Below are positions 45,709 through 55,651 of a stretch of DNA of 58,552 nt, piece by piece. Numbering within the stretch: the first letter of the stretch is position 1; each line of letters opens with the position of its first letter. A program made the position numbers and the translations under genes. The DNA is from Kiritimatiellia bacterium (GTDB lineage: Bacteria > Verrucomicrobiota > Kiritimatiellia > RZYC01): assembly GCA_028708815.1 (NCBI GenBank), contig JAQVYB010000006.1:1-58552 (forward strand), read 5' to 3'. The notes under the pieces were generated by a model. It did no database searches. It was given only the letters and a program-made list of their open reading frames with translations, and was not told where the DNA came from.

Positions 45709-46181
45709 AGAATCGGTGGCTCGGGGTTCCGTTTTTTGGCGTCCGGCTGGTTCAGCATGGCCTGGGCTTTGTCGCGCCCCTCTTCGACCTGCAGGTTGAT
45801 TTTCTTCCGGCTGCGCACGGCTGATTCAATGCGTTCGATGTTGTTGACGCTTTGGGTCAGCTCGTTTTTCATTTCCGTGAGGACGGCGTTGACGTTGGCG
45901 TCGAAGGAGTCCATGGCGCCGCCGAACTCTTTGCGGAAGACATCGCGCAGGTAGCGGTTGAGGTCGTCTATACGGCGTCCGATTTCTTCGGATTTCCGTT
46001 GGCTTTTTTCAGCCATTTCGATGGCGCGTTTGGAGGATTCGAGAGAGATTCGGCGCATCAGGTGGATGACAAACAGGGTCAGAATCAGGAGGAAGAGCAG
46101 CATCCATAAGAGGATTTCTCCGGTGTTGGTTTGCAGGTGAATCATGAGCCCTTCATAGCCGGATCTCAGTGCATTAATCAT
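45705..46181 (-). CDS. single-TM coiled-coil protein, uncharacterised
   Basis: N-terminal TM (ILLWMLLFLLILTLFVIHLM) then charged helix; 4-bp overlaps with neighbours suggest an operon. Confidence 0.65.
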   Translation of the reverse strand: MINALRSGYEGLMIHLQTNTGEILLWMLLFLLILTLFVIHLMRRISLESSKRAIEMAEKSQRKSEEIGRRIDDLNRYLRDVFRKEFGGAMDSFDANVNAVLTEMKNELTQSVNNIERIESAVRSRKKINLQVEEGRDKAQAMLNQPDAKKRNPEPPIL

Positions 46182-46383
46182 GTGGTTCCTCCCCGTCGGG
46201 ATTGTTTGAGACGCCGTGCATACGAAAGCCGTAGGCCATGGCGAGGTTCAGATATATTGTTTTTCGGTCATCGGGCTGGCGTTCCAGCCATTGGGCAAAA
46301 ACCTCATGTTCGGCGGCCTCCGGGTCTACCGGGTCGCCTTCTTCCTGCTCCGCCTGTTTTCTGAATAGGCTCAACATATTCAT
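46174..46383 (-). CDS. small hypothetical protein (69 aa)
   Basis: Overlaps next operon gene start by 8 bp; no recognised domain. Confidence 0.5.
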   Translation of the reverse strand: MNMLSLFRKQAEQEEGDPVDPEAAEHEVFAQWLERQPDDRKTIYLNLAMAYGFRMHGVSNNPDGEEPHD

Positions 46384-46444
46384 TTCTCCCCGATGGCCCG
46401 GTTACGGCGGGCGGGGCTTTAAATCGGCACGTCCGGCGCTTCTG

Positions 46445-47320
46445 TTATTTTTCCGGCAGCAAATCCAGCGCACGCAGCGTGGCCGCGAGCTTTTCCTTTT
46501 TTGCTTTATCCATGGCACACAAGGGCAGGCGGTATTCTTCCTCGATGAGCCCCATCATGGCCAGTGCGGCTTTTACGGGTACCGGATTGGTTTCAATAAA
46601 GAGGTCGCAGAAGAGCGGATAATATTTTCTATGCAGGGCGACGGCCTCGGCCATCTGGCCTTCGAGAATGCTGTGCACCAAATCGCTGACCGGCTGGGGC
46701 ACCACATTACCTGCCACGCTGATAACACCTGTGGCCCCTACGCACATCATCGGCAGTGTCAGGGAGTCGTCACCGCATAACACAACGATGTCACAGACAT
46801 TCAGAATTTGCGATACGCGGTCCACGCTGCCCCCCGCCTCTTTGATGGCGACGACGGAGGTGTGTTTGGCCAGGCGCTCGACCGTATCAATGCCGATCTC
46901 GAGGCCGGAACGGCCCGGCACATTATAGAGCACGACGGGCAGACCGAGATCCGCGATGGTGCTGAAATGGCGATAGAGCCCTTCCTGACTTGGTTTGTTA
47001 TAGTACGGTGTAACCTGCAGCGTCCCATCGACGCCGGCATCTTTGGCGCGCAGGGTCAGATCAATTGCTTCGGACGTGCTGTTGGCGCCGGTGCCCGCAA
47101 CGACTTTAACGCGTCCTTCGCAGGCCTCCACGGTGAGTTCTATTACGCGGATATGCTCCTTGGTGTCCAGAGTGGGTGATTCGCCCGTGGTGCCGACGGG
47201 CACGATGCCGTCCACGCCGCCCTCAATTTGGCGCTCGATCAATTCTTTGTATCGTCCGTAATCCACGTCCCCGTTTCGATCAAATGGAGTGACAATCGCG
47301 GTATATGAACCTTCAAACAT
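46445..47320 (-). CDS. dapA: 4-hydroxy-tetrahydrodipicolinate synthase
   Basis: GSYTAIVTPFDRNGDVDY, GTTGESPTL, YYNKPSQEGLYRHF, LYNVPGRSG, IKEAGG. Confidence 0.96.
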   Translation of the reverse strand: MFEGSYTAIVTPFDRNGDVDYGRYKELIERQIEGGVDGIVPVGTTGESPTLDTKEHIRVIELTVEACEGRVKVVAGTGANSTSEAIDLTLRAKDAGVDGTLQVTPYYNKPSQEGLYRHFSTIADLGLPVVLYNVPGRSGLEIGIDTVERLAKHTSVVAIKEAGGSVDRVSQILNVCDIVVLCGDDSLTLPMMCVGATGVISVAGNVVPQPVSDLVHSILEGQMAEAVALHRKYYPLFCDLFIETNPVPVKAALAMMGLIEEEYRLPLCAMDKAKKEKLAATLRALDLLPEK

Positions 47321-47487
47321 GGATACTCTTCCCTTCTGCTTCGTAATGACGCCCCTTGAAAGGCCTTTGTTCTTTATCCTCAACTGATGGGCTACATCAT
47401 AATACCCCCCTTTGGATTCGTCATTAAAAAACATGAAAAAGGTTGTGCCTTGTCTTTTGGGTGGTGGTGATTTATCATGGATCCCTT

Positions 47488-48453
47488 ATGCAGGCCGTCT
47501 CATATCGTGCGATTTGTTCAGAGGCTTGGGGCCGAACCAGGCAGCTCCTTTTTCGTCCGTTTAATCTGACCATCTGGATGGTGGTGGGGTTTGGCGCCTG
47601 GCTGGCGGCACTCGGCGAGCAGGGGGGCTCTTTTGGTTTTAATTGGCCCTTTTCTTCCGATCAGAATATGGATCCCAGGGAGATGACCGAGCGCGTACTG
47701 CAATTTATTGTGGATCACGTCCTGCTGGTGACCGTTACGGTGAGTGCGGCCCTGCTGATTCTGGCGCTGGTGACCACGGTGATGCTGTGGCTGAGTTCGC
47801 GGGGGAAGTGCCTGTTTGTGGAGCAGGTGGTCTCGGAAAATCCAACCGTTCAGGAGGCCTGGGGCAATCAGCGTGCGCACGGGTACTCGGTCTTTTTGTG
47901 GCGGATTGCCTACCTGACCATCGTATCGCTGCTGTTGATGTGTTTGTTCGGTGCCGGTGTGTTTCTCGTGCTTCCCTGCTTCCTGGAGGGGGCGCTGCTG
48001 CCGACGCCCCTGCTGTTGCTGGTGCTGCTTGGTTTTGTGGTGTTACTGGTGCTTCTTCTGATGGCGGTGGTTTCCACTTTTCTGAATGATTTCGTGATTC
48101 CGATCATGCTCCTGCGCGACGAAACGGCGGTGCGGGCCTGGCATACGCTGCTGCGGCTTTTTTATTCGCGCGTTTGGGTGTTCGTGGCCTACTGTTTTGT
48201 CAAGACGGGTCTGGTGCTGCTTTTCGGCGTGGCCTTTCTTACGGTATTTTTCCGGACGTGCTGTTTGTTCTGTGTGGGAGGCGTACTGCTGGCCATTCCC
48301 TATATCGGCACCGTCGTGCTGCTGCCCTACCACGTCTTTCTGCGTTATTTCAGCCTGGCCTTTCTGGCCTCCATGGGGCCGGAATGGGACCTGCTGCATA
48401 CGCCGGATTCGCCGGATGAAGAGATTGGTCGGGCAGACGAAATCACTCCCTGA
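47488..48453 (+). CDS. uncharacterised multi-pass membrane protein
   Basis: Six or so hydrophobic segments; start chosen at MQAVSYRAICSEAW. Confidence 0.65.
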   Translation: MQAVSYRAICSEAWGRTRQLLFRPFNLTIWMVVGFGAWLAALGEQGGSFGFNWPFSSDQNMDPREMTERVLQFIVDHVLLVTVTVSAALLILALVTTVMLWLSSRGKCLFVEQVVSENPTVQEAWGNQRAHGYSVFLWRIAYLTIVSLLLMCLFGAGVFLVLPCFLEGALLPTPLLLLVLLGFVVLLVLLLMAVVSTFLNDFVIPIMLLRDETAVRAWHTLLRLFYSRVWVFVAYCFVKTGLVLLFGVAFLTVFFRTCCLFCVGGVLLAIPYIGTVVLLPYHVFLRYFSLAFLASMGPEWDLLHTPDSPDEEIGRADEITP

Positions 48454-48548
48454 TTTCGGTTTTTTGATGGTGGATATCCTCGCGAGCCGGTTCTTTCCGA
48501 GCCTGACCGTTGGGCGTTGAATGCAGGCCTACCCGATAGATTCCGGGC

Positions 48549-50177
48549 TTATTCAGCAGGCTGGTAGAACGCTTCCCCGTCATCGCTGACCCATAGCGTG
48601 TAATACACCGTAACGCCGGATACCAGGCCCGTATCGATGCAGGACAACCCCTCGCCCTGATAGACCTCTCGCCCGTCGTCCAGCGTGGTGGGATAAGACG
48701 CCGTAGAGGCGCGGACCAGCACGGCCTTGTTGGTGTAGCCGCACGTGTTCGGGTCCGGCCAGCGCAGGGCGATGGCGTCGGTCAGGGCCACGGCGGAAAG
48801 ACTCACGGGCTGCGGCTGATCGGGGAAGACCACATATTGCATGGTGGACCCCCAAAGGGATGACGCGGGAAGCGATACGCTGGAGGACTGGCGCGGTTTG
48901 ACCCAGCCATCCACCTCATTCACGGTGACCGTATACACACCCGCCGTCAGGGGCACGACTTCTGCGGATCGGTACCCTTCGGAATCGTTGGCCTTCCACT
49001 CCGCGTAGTCTGTCAAATTGGTGACATCAGGCAGTATCCGGACCGCGCAGGGATATTTGAGCACGATGGGATTGGTCGTGCCGGCGGTCAGCCGAAGCGA
49101 CACCGATTGTACGCCGCCGGACGGCCAGGCGTTGATCGCCGAATCCAGACTCAGCTTTACCTGAACATTGTCCCCGTCCACCATGTTGCCGTCATATCGA
49201 TAAAACGTGGCGACCCAGTTCATGTCCGGCAGATTGCTGATCAGTCCGTTACACGCGCTCAGCGTAAGCTCGTGGGTTTTGGCGGAATCATAGGCATGCT
49301 CCACGCGGACGAAGGTGGAGGTTTCATACATAGCCACCAGATCGCCGTACCAACTGTAATCCGGGATCGATATAGGCGGGCAGATTCCCGTGTCATGCGA
49401 GAGCTGGATCGTTTTGTTATTAAACGTAATGTCCCGAATATCATGCGTGGATACTTCAAATTGGCCGTTCTGCGAGAATCCATCGTTGAAAAAATTGCCG
49501 TCATACAGCGATCCGACATAACGGTGCGAGGCATCCATGTCGTCGTACCAGTCCGGCAATCCTCCCGACAGGTTATCCGCCACATACATGGACGAGATGC
49601 CCAGTACGCTCCACTGATTGGCCAGCGCCGGGTGCATCGCCACCGAAGGGGTCACGGCACGTCCACTCGCATTGGTCACCATCACATCCATACGCATCGC
49701 CGACTGCGAGCCCACCGCTGGTTCCAGAAAAGCCGTCGCCGTTATATTAAACCGATCACCGCAGAGGGCGTTGTTCGTATAGGAAAGACGCACCTCCAAC
49801 TCGTTCTGCTCATTCACCCCGTCCACCGTGAACGAGACCGCGCGCGAATTCTCGCAGGCCTGCCCCGTGCTGCTCCAATAGCGAAACATCCGGTAGGAGG
49901 TGCCGAAGGTATTGGACGGACTCACCTGCCGGAAAAAGCCGTCGGTGAGAAAAACCCACATTTGTGGAAAATGACCCGGCGACACCTGATGATAAACCAT
50001 CAGCGCATTGCCGTATTTCATTCCGCCCGGATAATAGATGGGACAGTTTCCGGTGCCGGGCGTACCCGTGCCGGAGATGTCAATGCGCCAGTCTCCCGCC
50101 TGCCAGTCCGTGGCCCGCGACCAGACACACAGCAGAAAGAACAGGAGAAAAGAAAAAAGATGTAATCGGTTGCACAC
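48549..50177 (-). CDS. secreted protein of unknown function with FN3-like C-terminus
   Basis: Clear signal peptide (LHLFSFLLFFLLCVWSRA); body not recognised; C-term ALTDAIALRWPDP...SGVTVYYTLWVSDDG FN3-like. Confidence 0.7.
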   Translation of the reverse strand: MCNRLHLFSFLLFFLLCVWSRATDWQAGDWRIDISGTGTPGTGNCPIYYPGGMKYGNALMVYHQVSPGHFPQMWVFLTDGFFRQVSPSNTFGTSYRMFRYWSSTGQACENSRAVSFTVDGVNEQNELEVRLSYTNNALCGDRFNITATAFLEPAVGSQSAMRMDVMVTNASGRAVTPSVAMHPALANQWSVLGISSMYVADNLSGGLPDWYDDMDASHRYVGSLYDGNFFNDGFSQNGQFEVSTHDIRDITFNNKTIQLSHDTGICPPISIPDYSWYGDLVAMYETSTFVRVEHAYDSAKTHELTLSACNGLISNLPDMNWVATFYRYDGNMVDGDNVQVKLSLDSAINAWPSGGVQSVSLRLTAGTTNPIVLKYPCAVRILPDVTNLTDYAEWKANDSEGYRSAEVVPLTAGVYTVTVNEVDGWVKPRQSSSVSLPASSLWGSTMQYVVFPDQPQPVSLSAVALTDAIALRWPDPNTCGYTNKAVLVRASTASYPTTLDDGREVYQGEGLSCIDTGLVSGVTVYYTLWVSDDGEAFYQPAE

Positions 50178-50227
50178 AAAGGGAAGCGTACCCCGGTGGT
50201 TCTTCTCTGTTTACTCTTTCATACCGA

Positions 50228-51652
50228 TTATTCCCGCCGCAGCGCCCCCCGGCCTTTCGCGCGCACGGCTCGCGCGTAGAAGAGCAGGGGCAGGGCGGTG
50301 AACACGATGAGGCCTGCAAGTAGAAACAGGACATAGTGGGCGGCCGCAAAGGGTCCTTCCCGGCGCACAGAGATCGGCGGAATGAAGCCTACGATGATAA
50401 CGAAAAGACTGGTCAGCAGGGCGATGCCGCCCACCAGCCAGACGCCTGTCTTTCCGCCGGGAATCCTGTATTTCCGATCCACATTGGGGTGCGTATAGCG
50501 TAGGCGTATGACGGCGGCAAACAGCAGGATATAGGTGACCAGATACAGCTGAACCGCCAGCGCGCTCATGAGCATAAAAGCACTGCTGACCGATGGCATG
50601 ATCAGGATCACGCAGGAAAGTGCCGAGGAAAGGACGGCCTGTGTGATCATAATGCCGGAGGGCATCCCGTTGCGGTCGATCCGTTCCCAGCGCGGAGGCA
50701 AGTAGCCTTCCTGTGCAACGGCCAGCATGCCCTTGGCCGGCCCGGCCATCCAGGTGATGACCATGGTGAGCGCGCCATAGGCCATCAGGAGGCAAACCGG
50801 CGCGGTCATCCAGGATTCGTTGTGCAGGTGGAAGAGTGCATCAAACGCCTGGCATACGCCTGCGCTCAGACTTAGATGCTCCGGCGGAATGACCAGCGCA
50901 ATCGCAAGCGAACCGAAGACGGACAGAATGATAATCAGGGCACAGGCTCCGAAAATCGCACGTGGATAGGTGCGGGCCGGATTTTTGACATCATTGACGT
51001 GCGAGGCCGACATTTCCATGCCGACAAACGAGATCAGCATCGCGGCCAGGAGCATGAGTTGGTCCAGATTGTGCAGATCCGGGAGCAGGGATTTGGCGGT
51101 GAACGGGATGGCCGGAATATCGCCGGAGGCCATGCGATCGGCTCCCAGCGCAATAATCACGGCGCCGGGAATGATGGTGCCGACCAACACGCCCGATGAA
51201 CTCAGAAAGGCCGACCACATCATGCCCCGAAAGTTCAGCCAGGTACCGAGCCAGAGGGCGGCCCAGATCACCCCGAGTACGAAGACCTTGTTTTCTGCCA
51301 GCTCGGGCTTGAAAGTGTAGGCTAAGGCCGAGGCTGCAAAGGCGAGTACGCTCGGAAACCAGGGCAGGTTCTCCACCCATTGCATGAAAATGGCCAGAAA
51401 CCCCCATTTTGGTCCAAAGGCCTCTTTCACCCAGAGGTAGACGCCTCCTTCACCCTGCCAACCCGAGGCCAACTCGGCGGAAACCAGCGCCGAAGGGATG
51501 AAGAAACACAGGGCCGCCAGCGTGATATAGGCAATGAGGGCGTAACCGTATTCCGCCAGTCCCGGCAGGGTGCGCAGGGAGAAAACCGCCGCCACATTGA
51601 TCATCATCAGCGTGAATACGCTCAGCTTGCGCGGGCCACCGGGTTTTTTCAT
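50228..51652 (-). CDS. APC-superfamily amino-acid antiporter, GadC/YjeM-like
   Basis: LMMINVAAVFSLRTLPGLAEYG, GEGGVYLWVKEAFGPKWGF, FVGMEMSASHVNDVKNPARTYPRA. Confidence 0.85.
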   Translation of the reverse strand: MKKPGGPRKLSVFTLMMINVAAVFSLRTLPGLAEYGYALIAYITLAALCFFIPSALVSAELASGWQGEGGVYLWVKEAFGPKWGFLAIFMQWVENLPWFPSVLAFAASALAYTFKPELAENKVFVLGVIWAALWLGTWLNFRGMMWSAFLSSSGVLVGTIIPGAVIIALGADRMASGDIPAIPFTAKSLLPDLHNLDQLMLLAAMLISFVGMEMSASHVNDVKNPARTYPRAIFGACALIIILSVFGSLAIALVIPPEHLSLSAGVCQAFDALFHLHNESWMTAPVCLLMAYGALTMVITWMAGPAKGMLAVAQEGYLPPRWERIDRNGMPSGIMITQAVLSSALSCVILIMPSVSSAFMLMSALAVQLYLVTYILLFAAVIRLRYTHPNVDRKYRIPGGKTGVWLVGGIALLTSLFVIIVGFIPPISVRREGPFAAAHYVLFLLAGLIVFTALPLLFYARAVRAKGRGALRRE

Positions 51653-51673
51653 ATTCGGTTTGCCTTATAATGC

Positions 51674-52975
51674 TCAGACCGTCTTTTCGCGTCCTGCGAA
51701 GATCAGCGAGTATGCGCCCATGACCACCAGCACCAGGACCACGACCAGCCACATTTCATCCAGCGTGGCCGAGACAAAGGCGGAAATGATAAAGATCGAG
51801 GAGAGCAGAACGATCAACAGGTCGGCAATGGATTTTTTCCCATCCATCTGGTTTTTCTTCAACAGAGCAATGCCGGACCAGAAGTAAGGGAAAAGCAGCA
51901 GGAGCACGGAAATCGTCACGGTGATGTTGAAGGCCGCCGCGATATTGCTTCCCAGCATCATCAGGATCAATTCGATCACGGTCATAATCACGCCGTTGAT
52001 GACCAGCCCTTTGCTGTTGATGCCATGCTTGTTGGTGTAGGCGTACGCCTTGGGAAGGTAGCCATGATCGGCACTGGTTTTGGCGGCGCTGGCGGAGGAC
52101 AGGTTCCAGACCAGGAAGCTGGCGATGCAGGCGATGGACATCACCAGAGAAACCGCATCACCCACAATGGTGGAGTGGAAAATTTTCTGCATCGACATCG
52201 CGAAGGAGGCCGGCGCATCCTGAATGGCTTTAGCCGGGAACATGCCTTCAATCACCGTGGTCGAGGCGATGTAGATAATCGCCACGATAATGAAGCCCAC
52301 GATGGTGGCGAGCGGAACAATTTTCTTTGGATTCCGAATCAGTGCGCTGTTGGTGGCGACGCTTTCCACGCCCACAAACGCAAAGATCAGTACCGCAAAG
52401 CCTGACATTACCGCCTTTCCGTTGGATAGGCCGCTCACATTCCAGTTCGCCTTGAATTGGGTGGGGCTGAAGTCAATCCAGCCGGCGAGACCGGTCAGAA
52501 TAACGGAAATCAGCAGCATGGTGACCGTGATGGATACCACTTTGGTGATGATGCCCACGCCCCTCAGCGACATTGCAATAAACACCCAGATCAGGATGAT
52601 GACCGTCAATCCAAGCACCACGGAATGATTCAGGGCCGGGACGAACATGTTCAAATAGCCCAGCCCCGCAATCAGAATGGATACGTTGGAAATCAGATTG
52701 CCATACACATAAAAGAAACCGCTCTTCGCGCCCAGCAGCGGATTTACATAGGCTGCCAGCGCGGTCGGACTCGGATCTTCGAAGCGAGTGCCCGCCCGCA
52801 CATAAACAAGGGTGAGAAAAAGAGCGCCGAGGGTCACCAGCAGAAAGGAGACTGCCGTGATGGCTCCCGTGGCCGCCAGTTGCTGCGGCAATGCAATCAC
52901 GCCGCTTCCCGCCAGACTCGATACAATCAGAAAAACCGCGCCGATCAATCCGAGTTTCTTTCCTTCGTTGCTCAT
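51674..52975 (-). CDS. APC-superfamily basic amino-acid antiporter, AdiC/PotE-like
   Basis: FLIVSSLAGSGVIALPQQLAATG, WNVSGLSNGKAV, FVGVESVATNSALIRNPKKIVPLAT. Confidence 0.85.
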   Translation of the reverse strand: MSNEGKKLGLIGAVFLIVSSLAGSGVIALPQQLAATGAITAVSFLLVTLGALFLTLVYVRAGTRFEDPSPTALAAYVNPLLGAKSGFFYVYGNLISNVSILIAGLGYLNMFVPALNHSVVLGLTVIILIWVFIAMSLRGVGIITKVVSITVTMLLISVILTGLAGWIDFSPTQFKANWNVSGLSNGKAVMSGFAVLIFAFVGVESVATNSALIRNPKKIVPLATIVGFIIVAIIYIASTTVIEGMFPAKAIQDAPASFAMSMQKIFHSTIVGDAVSLVMSIACIASFLVWNLSSASAAKTSADHGYLPKAYAYTNKHGINSKGLVINGVIMTVIELILMMLGSNIAAAFNITVTISVLLLLFPYFWSGIALLKKNQMDGKKSIADLLIVLLSSIFIISAFVSATLDEMWLVVVLVLVVMGAYSLIFAGREKTV

Positions 52976-53083
52976 GCCTGCTCCTTTATTTTTGCACGAT
53001 TCGGAGAGATTTCAGAGTTCTCCAAAATCGGGGTCAATCGGTATCATCTGTGGGCCGCGTTTTTCGATCTCGATTCCGCGGAA

Positions 53084-55387
53084 TCACCCTTGTTTTACGC
53101 ACATGGATTTAAAGAACTTTTTGCCGTCCCGCTCGATGCGTTCGACTCCGTGAATGTCGCTCTCATAGCCCGGGAAGGTGTTTTCAAAGTCCTGTCGCGT
53201 TTGCAGATATTCAAAGATGGCGGCAGCCTTTTCATTCAGGATCTCGCCACCCATGATGACCGGAATGCCGGGGGGATAGGGGACAATCATGACGGCGGGG
53301 ATGCGCCCCATCATGTCGGTCAGTTCCACGTATTCCACGTTTTTGCGAACGACGGCATGGTAGGCCTCCGAGGGCTTCATGGCCTGATCGGGAATCACCT
53401 GGAATGCGGCCTGCATTTTGTCGAGAATGTGGCTGGTTTTGAAGTAATCGTGAATTCCCTGACAGTGATCTTTCAGTCCGACCTCTGCGTAGGCTTCCGG
53501 CCAGCTCTTGGCCATTTCGGGGAATACGCTTCGCAGCGGTTCGTTGCGGTCGTAGCGTTCCTTGAACTGCAGCAGTGCCGCGAGCAACGATCCCTGTTTG
53601 GCTTTGGTGGTGCCCAGCGAGTTCAGCAGCAGGAAGGAATAATAATCCGTTTTTTCGCAGACGATGCCGTGATTGATCAGGTAATTCGTCACGACCGTGG
53701 CGGGGATGCCGATGGGCTGCATCACGCCCTGATCGCTGAGGCCCGGCGTGGTGAAGGTCAGCTTGATCGGATCAAGCATCACGTAATCGTCTTCGATGTC
53801 GTCAAAGCCGTGCCAATTGTCGGAGGCTTTGAATACCCAGGGGTGTTGATGGCCGGCGAGATAGTCCGTCGGAACGTCCTCGAATTTCTTTTCGACGCCG
53901 TCCTGTTCCACGCGGCGCGGCTGCCACATTTCGAAGAACCAGTCGTTTTCAGCCTGCATTTCCTTGTGGATACAGGCGACCTTCTTGCGCAGATCAATGG
54001 CTTGATGAATGATGTCGTCCATCATGATCTGGCCGTTGTCATCCATCATTTTAGTGGCGACATCCAGCGAGGCGATCATGCTGTACTGCGGCGAGGTGGA
54101 CCCGTGCATCATGTAGGACTCATTGAATTCATCGTGTTCGACTCTGACATGACTGCCGTGGCGGACATGCAGCATCGAAGCCTGCGAAAACGCTGTCAGC
54201 AGTTTGTGTGTGGAATGCGAACAGAAAATCGGCGGGTGCTCATCGTTGACATCGTCGTCCGCCATGCCGAAGTGCCCCTTGTAAATCGGATGGAATCGCG
54301 CGTAGGCGTACCACGCTTCGTCAAAGTGCAGGTTCTCCACGCTCTTGCGCAACTGACTCTTGATGTTGATCACATTGTAGCAGAGCCCGTCGTAGGTGGA
54401 GTTGGTCAGCGCCGACATTTTGACCGGGTTTCCTTTTTCCGAGTCGGGGATCAGTTTGCTCTCGCGGATTTTCCGCTGGATGGTCTCCTCGGTGAATTCC
54501 GACAAGCGGCACGGCCCGATGATGCCGCGTTTGTTTCGTCGCGGAACCATGTAGACCGGGAAGGCATCGGTAATCACCATGGCGTAATTCAGCGACTTGT
54601 GGCAGTTGCGGTCCACGAAAGCGATGTCATCGCGCACCAACTGACTGCGCCAGATGATTTGGTTCACATTGGAAGTTCCATTCAGCACGTAATAGGTCAT
54701 GTCGGCGCCGAAGACGCGGGCGGAGTTTTTCTCGGCATCGCCTACTACGCCGTTGTGATCCAGCAGGGATCCCAGCTCCGGTACGGAGATGGAAAGGTCG
54801 GCGCGAAAGACATTTTCGCCGAAAAACTTGTGCATGGCGACACCCGCCGGGCTGTGCAGGAAGCCTTCCCCGCCCATGTGGCCGGGCGTATGCCAGGCGT
54901 ATTTATATTCCAGCGAATACTTCACCATTTCGCCGAAAAAACGCGGATATACACCCAGCACATATTCCACGAGATGCGTTTCAATGCGTCCGGCCAGAAA
55001 CTCGGTGGTGTCGGCGGTTTTCCAGAGACAGTCCTGAATTTTCTGGAGTACGCGCGTGGGAATATCCGCCGTGGCCAGGCGGTCGGTGAGGAGGACGACG
55101 GGTATTTTTTTGTTTCGTTTGCGCACTTCTTCCAGCAGCGCTTCGGGATCCATTTCTTCCTGCTGGCCTTCCTGCTGGATATCCCAGTCGATCACCACGG
55201 CGCCGATATCGGAGCGCGAGCGGAAAATTTCAACGGCGTCTTCGTAGCTGAATGAAGGGAGGACGGAGCATTCCTCCACGTTTTCGAGTTCCTCTTTGAG
55301 CTCGCGCAAACGGAACCCCTCGTCGTTGCGGGCCTCAAACTGTCCGGAAACGATCATAATCGGCCAACAATGCTTCGTAATTTTCAT
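53084..55387 (-). CDS. adiA: biodegradative arginine decarboxylase-like (Orn/Lys/Arg decarboxylase, PLP)
   Basis: NCHKSLNYAMVITDAFPVYMVPRRNKRGIIGP, STYDGLCYN, HFDEAWYAYARFHPIY, HSTHKLLTAFSQASM, PYPPGIPVIMGGE; overall resemblance to E. coli AdiA; start chosen at MKITKHCW. Confidence 0.85.
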   Translation of the reverse strand: MKITKHCWPIMIVSGQFEARNDEGFRLRELKEELENVEECSVLPSFSYEDAVEIFRSRSDIGAVVIDWDIQQEGQQEEMDPEALLEEVRKRNKKIPVVLLTDRLATADIPTRVLQKIQDCLWKTADTTEFLAGRIETHLVEYVLGVYPRFFGEMVKYSLEYKYAWHTPGHMGGEGFLHSPAGVAMHKFFGENVFRADLSISVPELGSLLDHNGVVGDAEKNSARVFGADMTYYVLNGTSNVNQIIWRSQLVRDDIAFVDRNCHKSLNYAMVITDAFPVYMVPRRNKRGIIGPCRLSEFTEETIQRKIRESKLIPDSEKGNPVKMSALTNSTYDGLCYNVINIKSQLRKSVENLHFDEAWYAYARFHPIYKGHFGMADDDVNDEHPPIFCSHSTHKLLTAFSQASMLHVRHGSHVRVEHDEFNESYMMHGSTSPQYSMIASLDVATKMMDDNGQIMMDDIIHQAIDLRKKVACIHKEMQAENDWFFEMWQPRRVEQDGVEKKFEDVPTDYLAGHQHPWVFKASDNWHGFDDIEDDYVMLDPIKLTFTTPGLSDQGVMQPIGIPATVVTNYLINHGIVCEKTDYYSFLLLNSLGTTKAKQGSLLAALLQFKERYDRNEPLRSVFPEMAKSWPEAYAEVGLKDHCQGIHDYFKTSHILDKMQAAFQVIPDQAMKPSEAYHAVVRKNVEYVELTDMMGRIPAVMIVPYPPGIPVIMGGEILNEKAAAIFEYLQTRQDFENTFPGYESDIHGVERIERDGKKFFKSMCVKQG

Positions 55388-55651
55388 GCGCTGCTCCTTC
55401 GTTACAACTGGTGCTTCCGTTCTTAAAAAAACCAAACGCTTACAGTTACAGGGTGCGCCAACACACCATGAAAGTCAAGTGTCTCGATTGGCAGACGGGT
55501 GGACGCCGCGGCCCCTCTTTTTATGAATTCCTTCCTTCAGGAGGGCAGATCAAAGCCCGTCATCCTGCCGGTGTGCGTTATTGCATTTCCCGTCTGATTC
55601 CTATATCTTCGCCCGATTCTGAAATAAACCAACGACAGCAAAGGTGCGACG

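Noticed and set aside
52457-55255. 932-aa plus-strand ORF antisense to the decarboxylase and AdiC-like genes
   Set aside because: Opposite strand encodes well-recognised AdiA/AdiC-like proteins; the antisense product has low-complexity His/Val/Gly-rich composition typical of a shadow ORF
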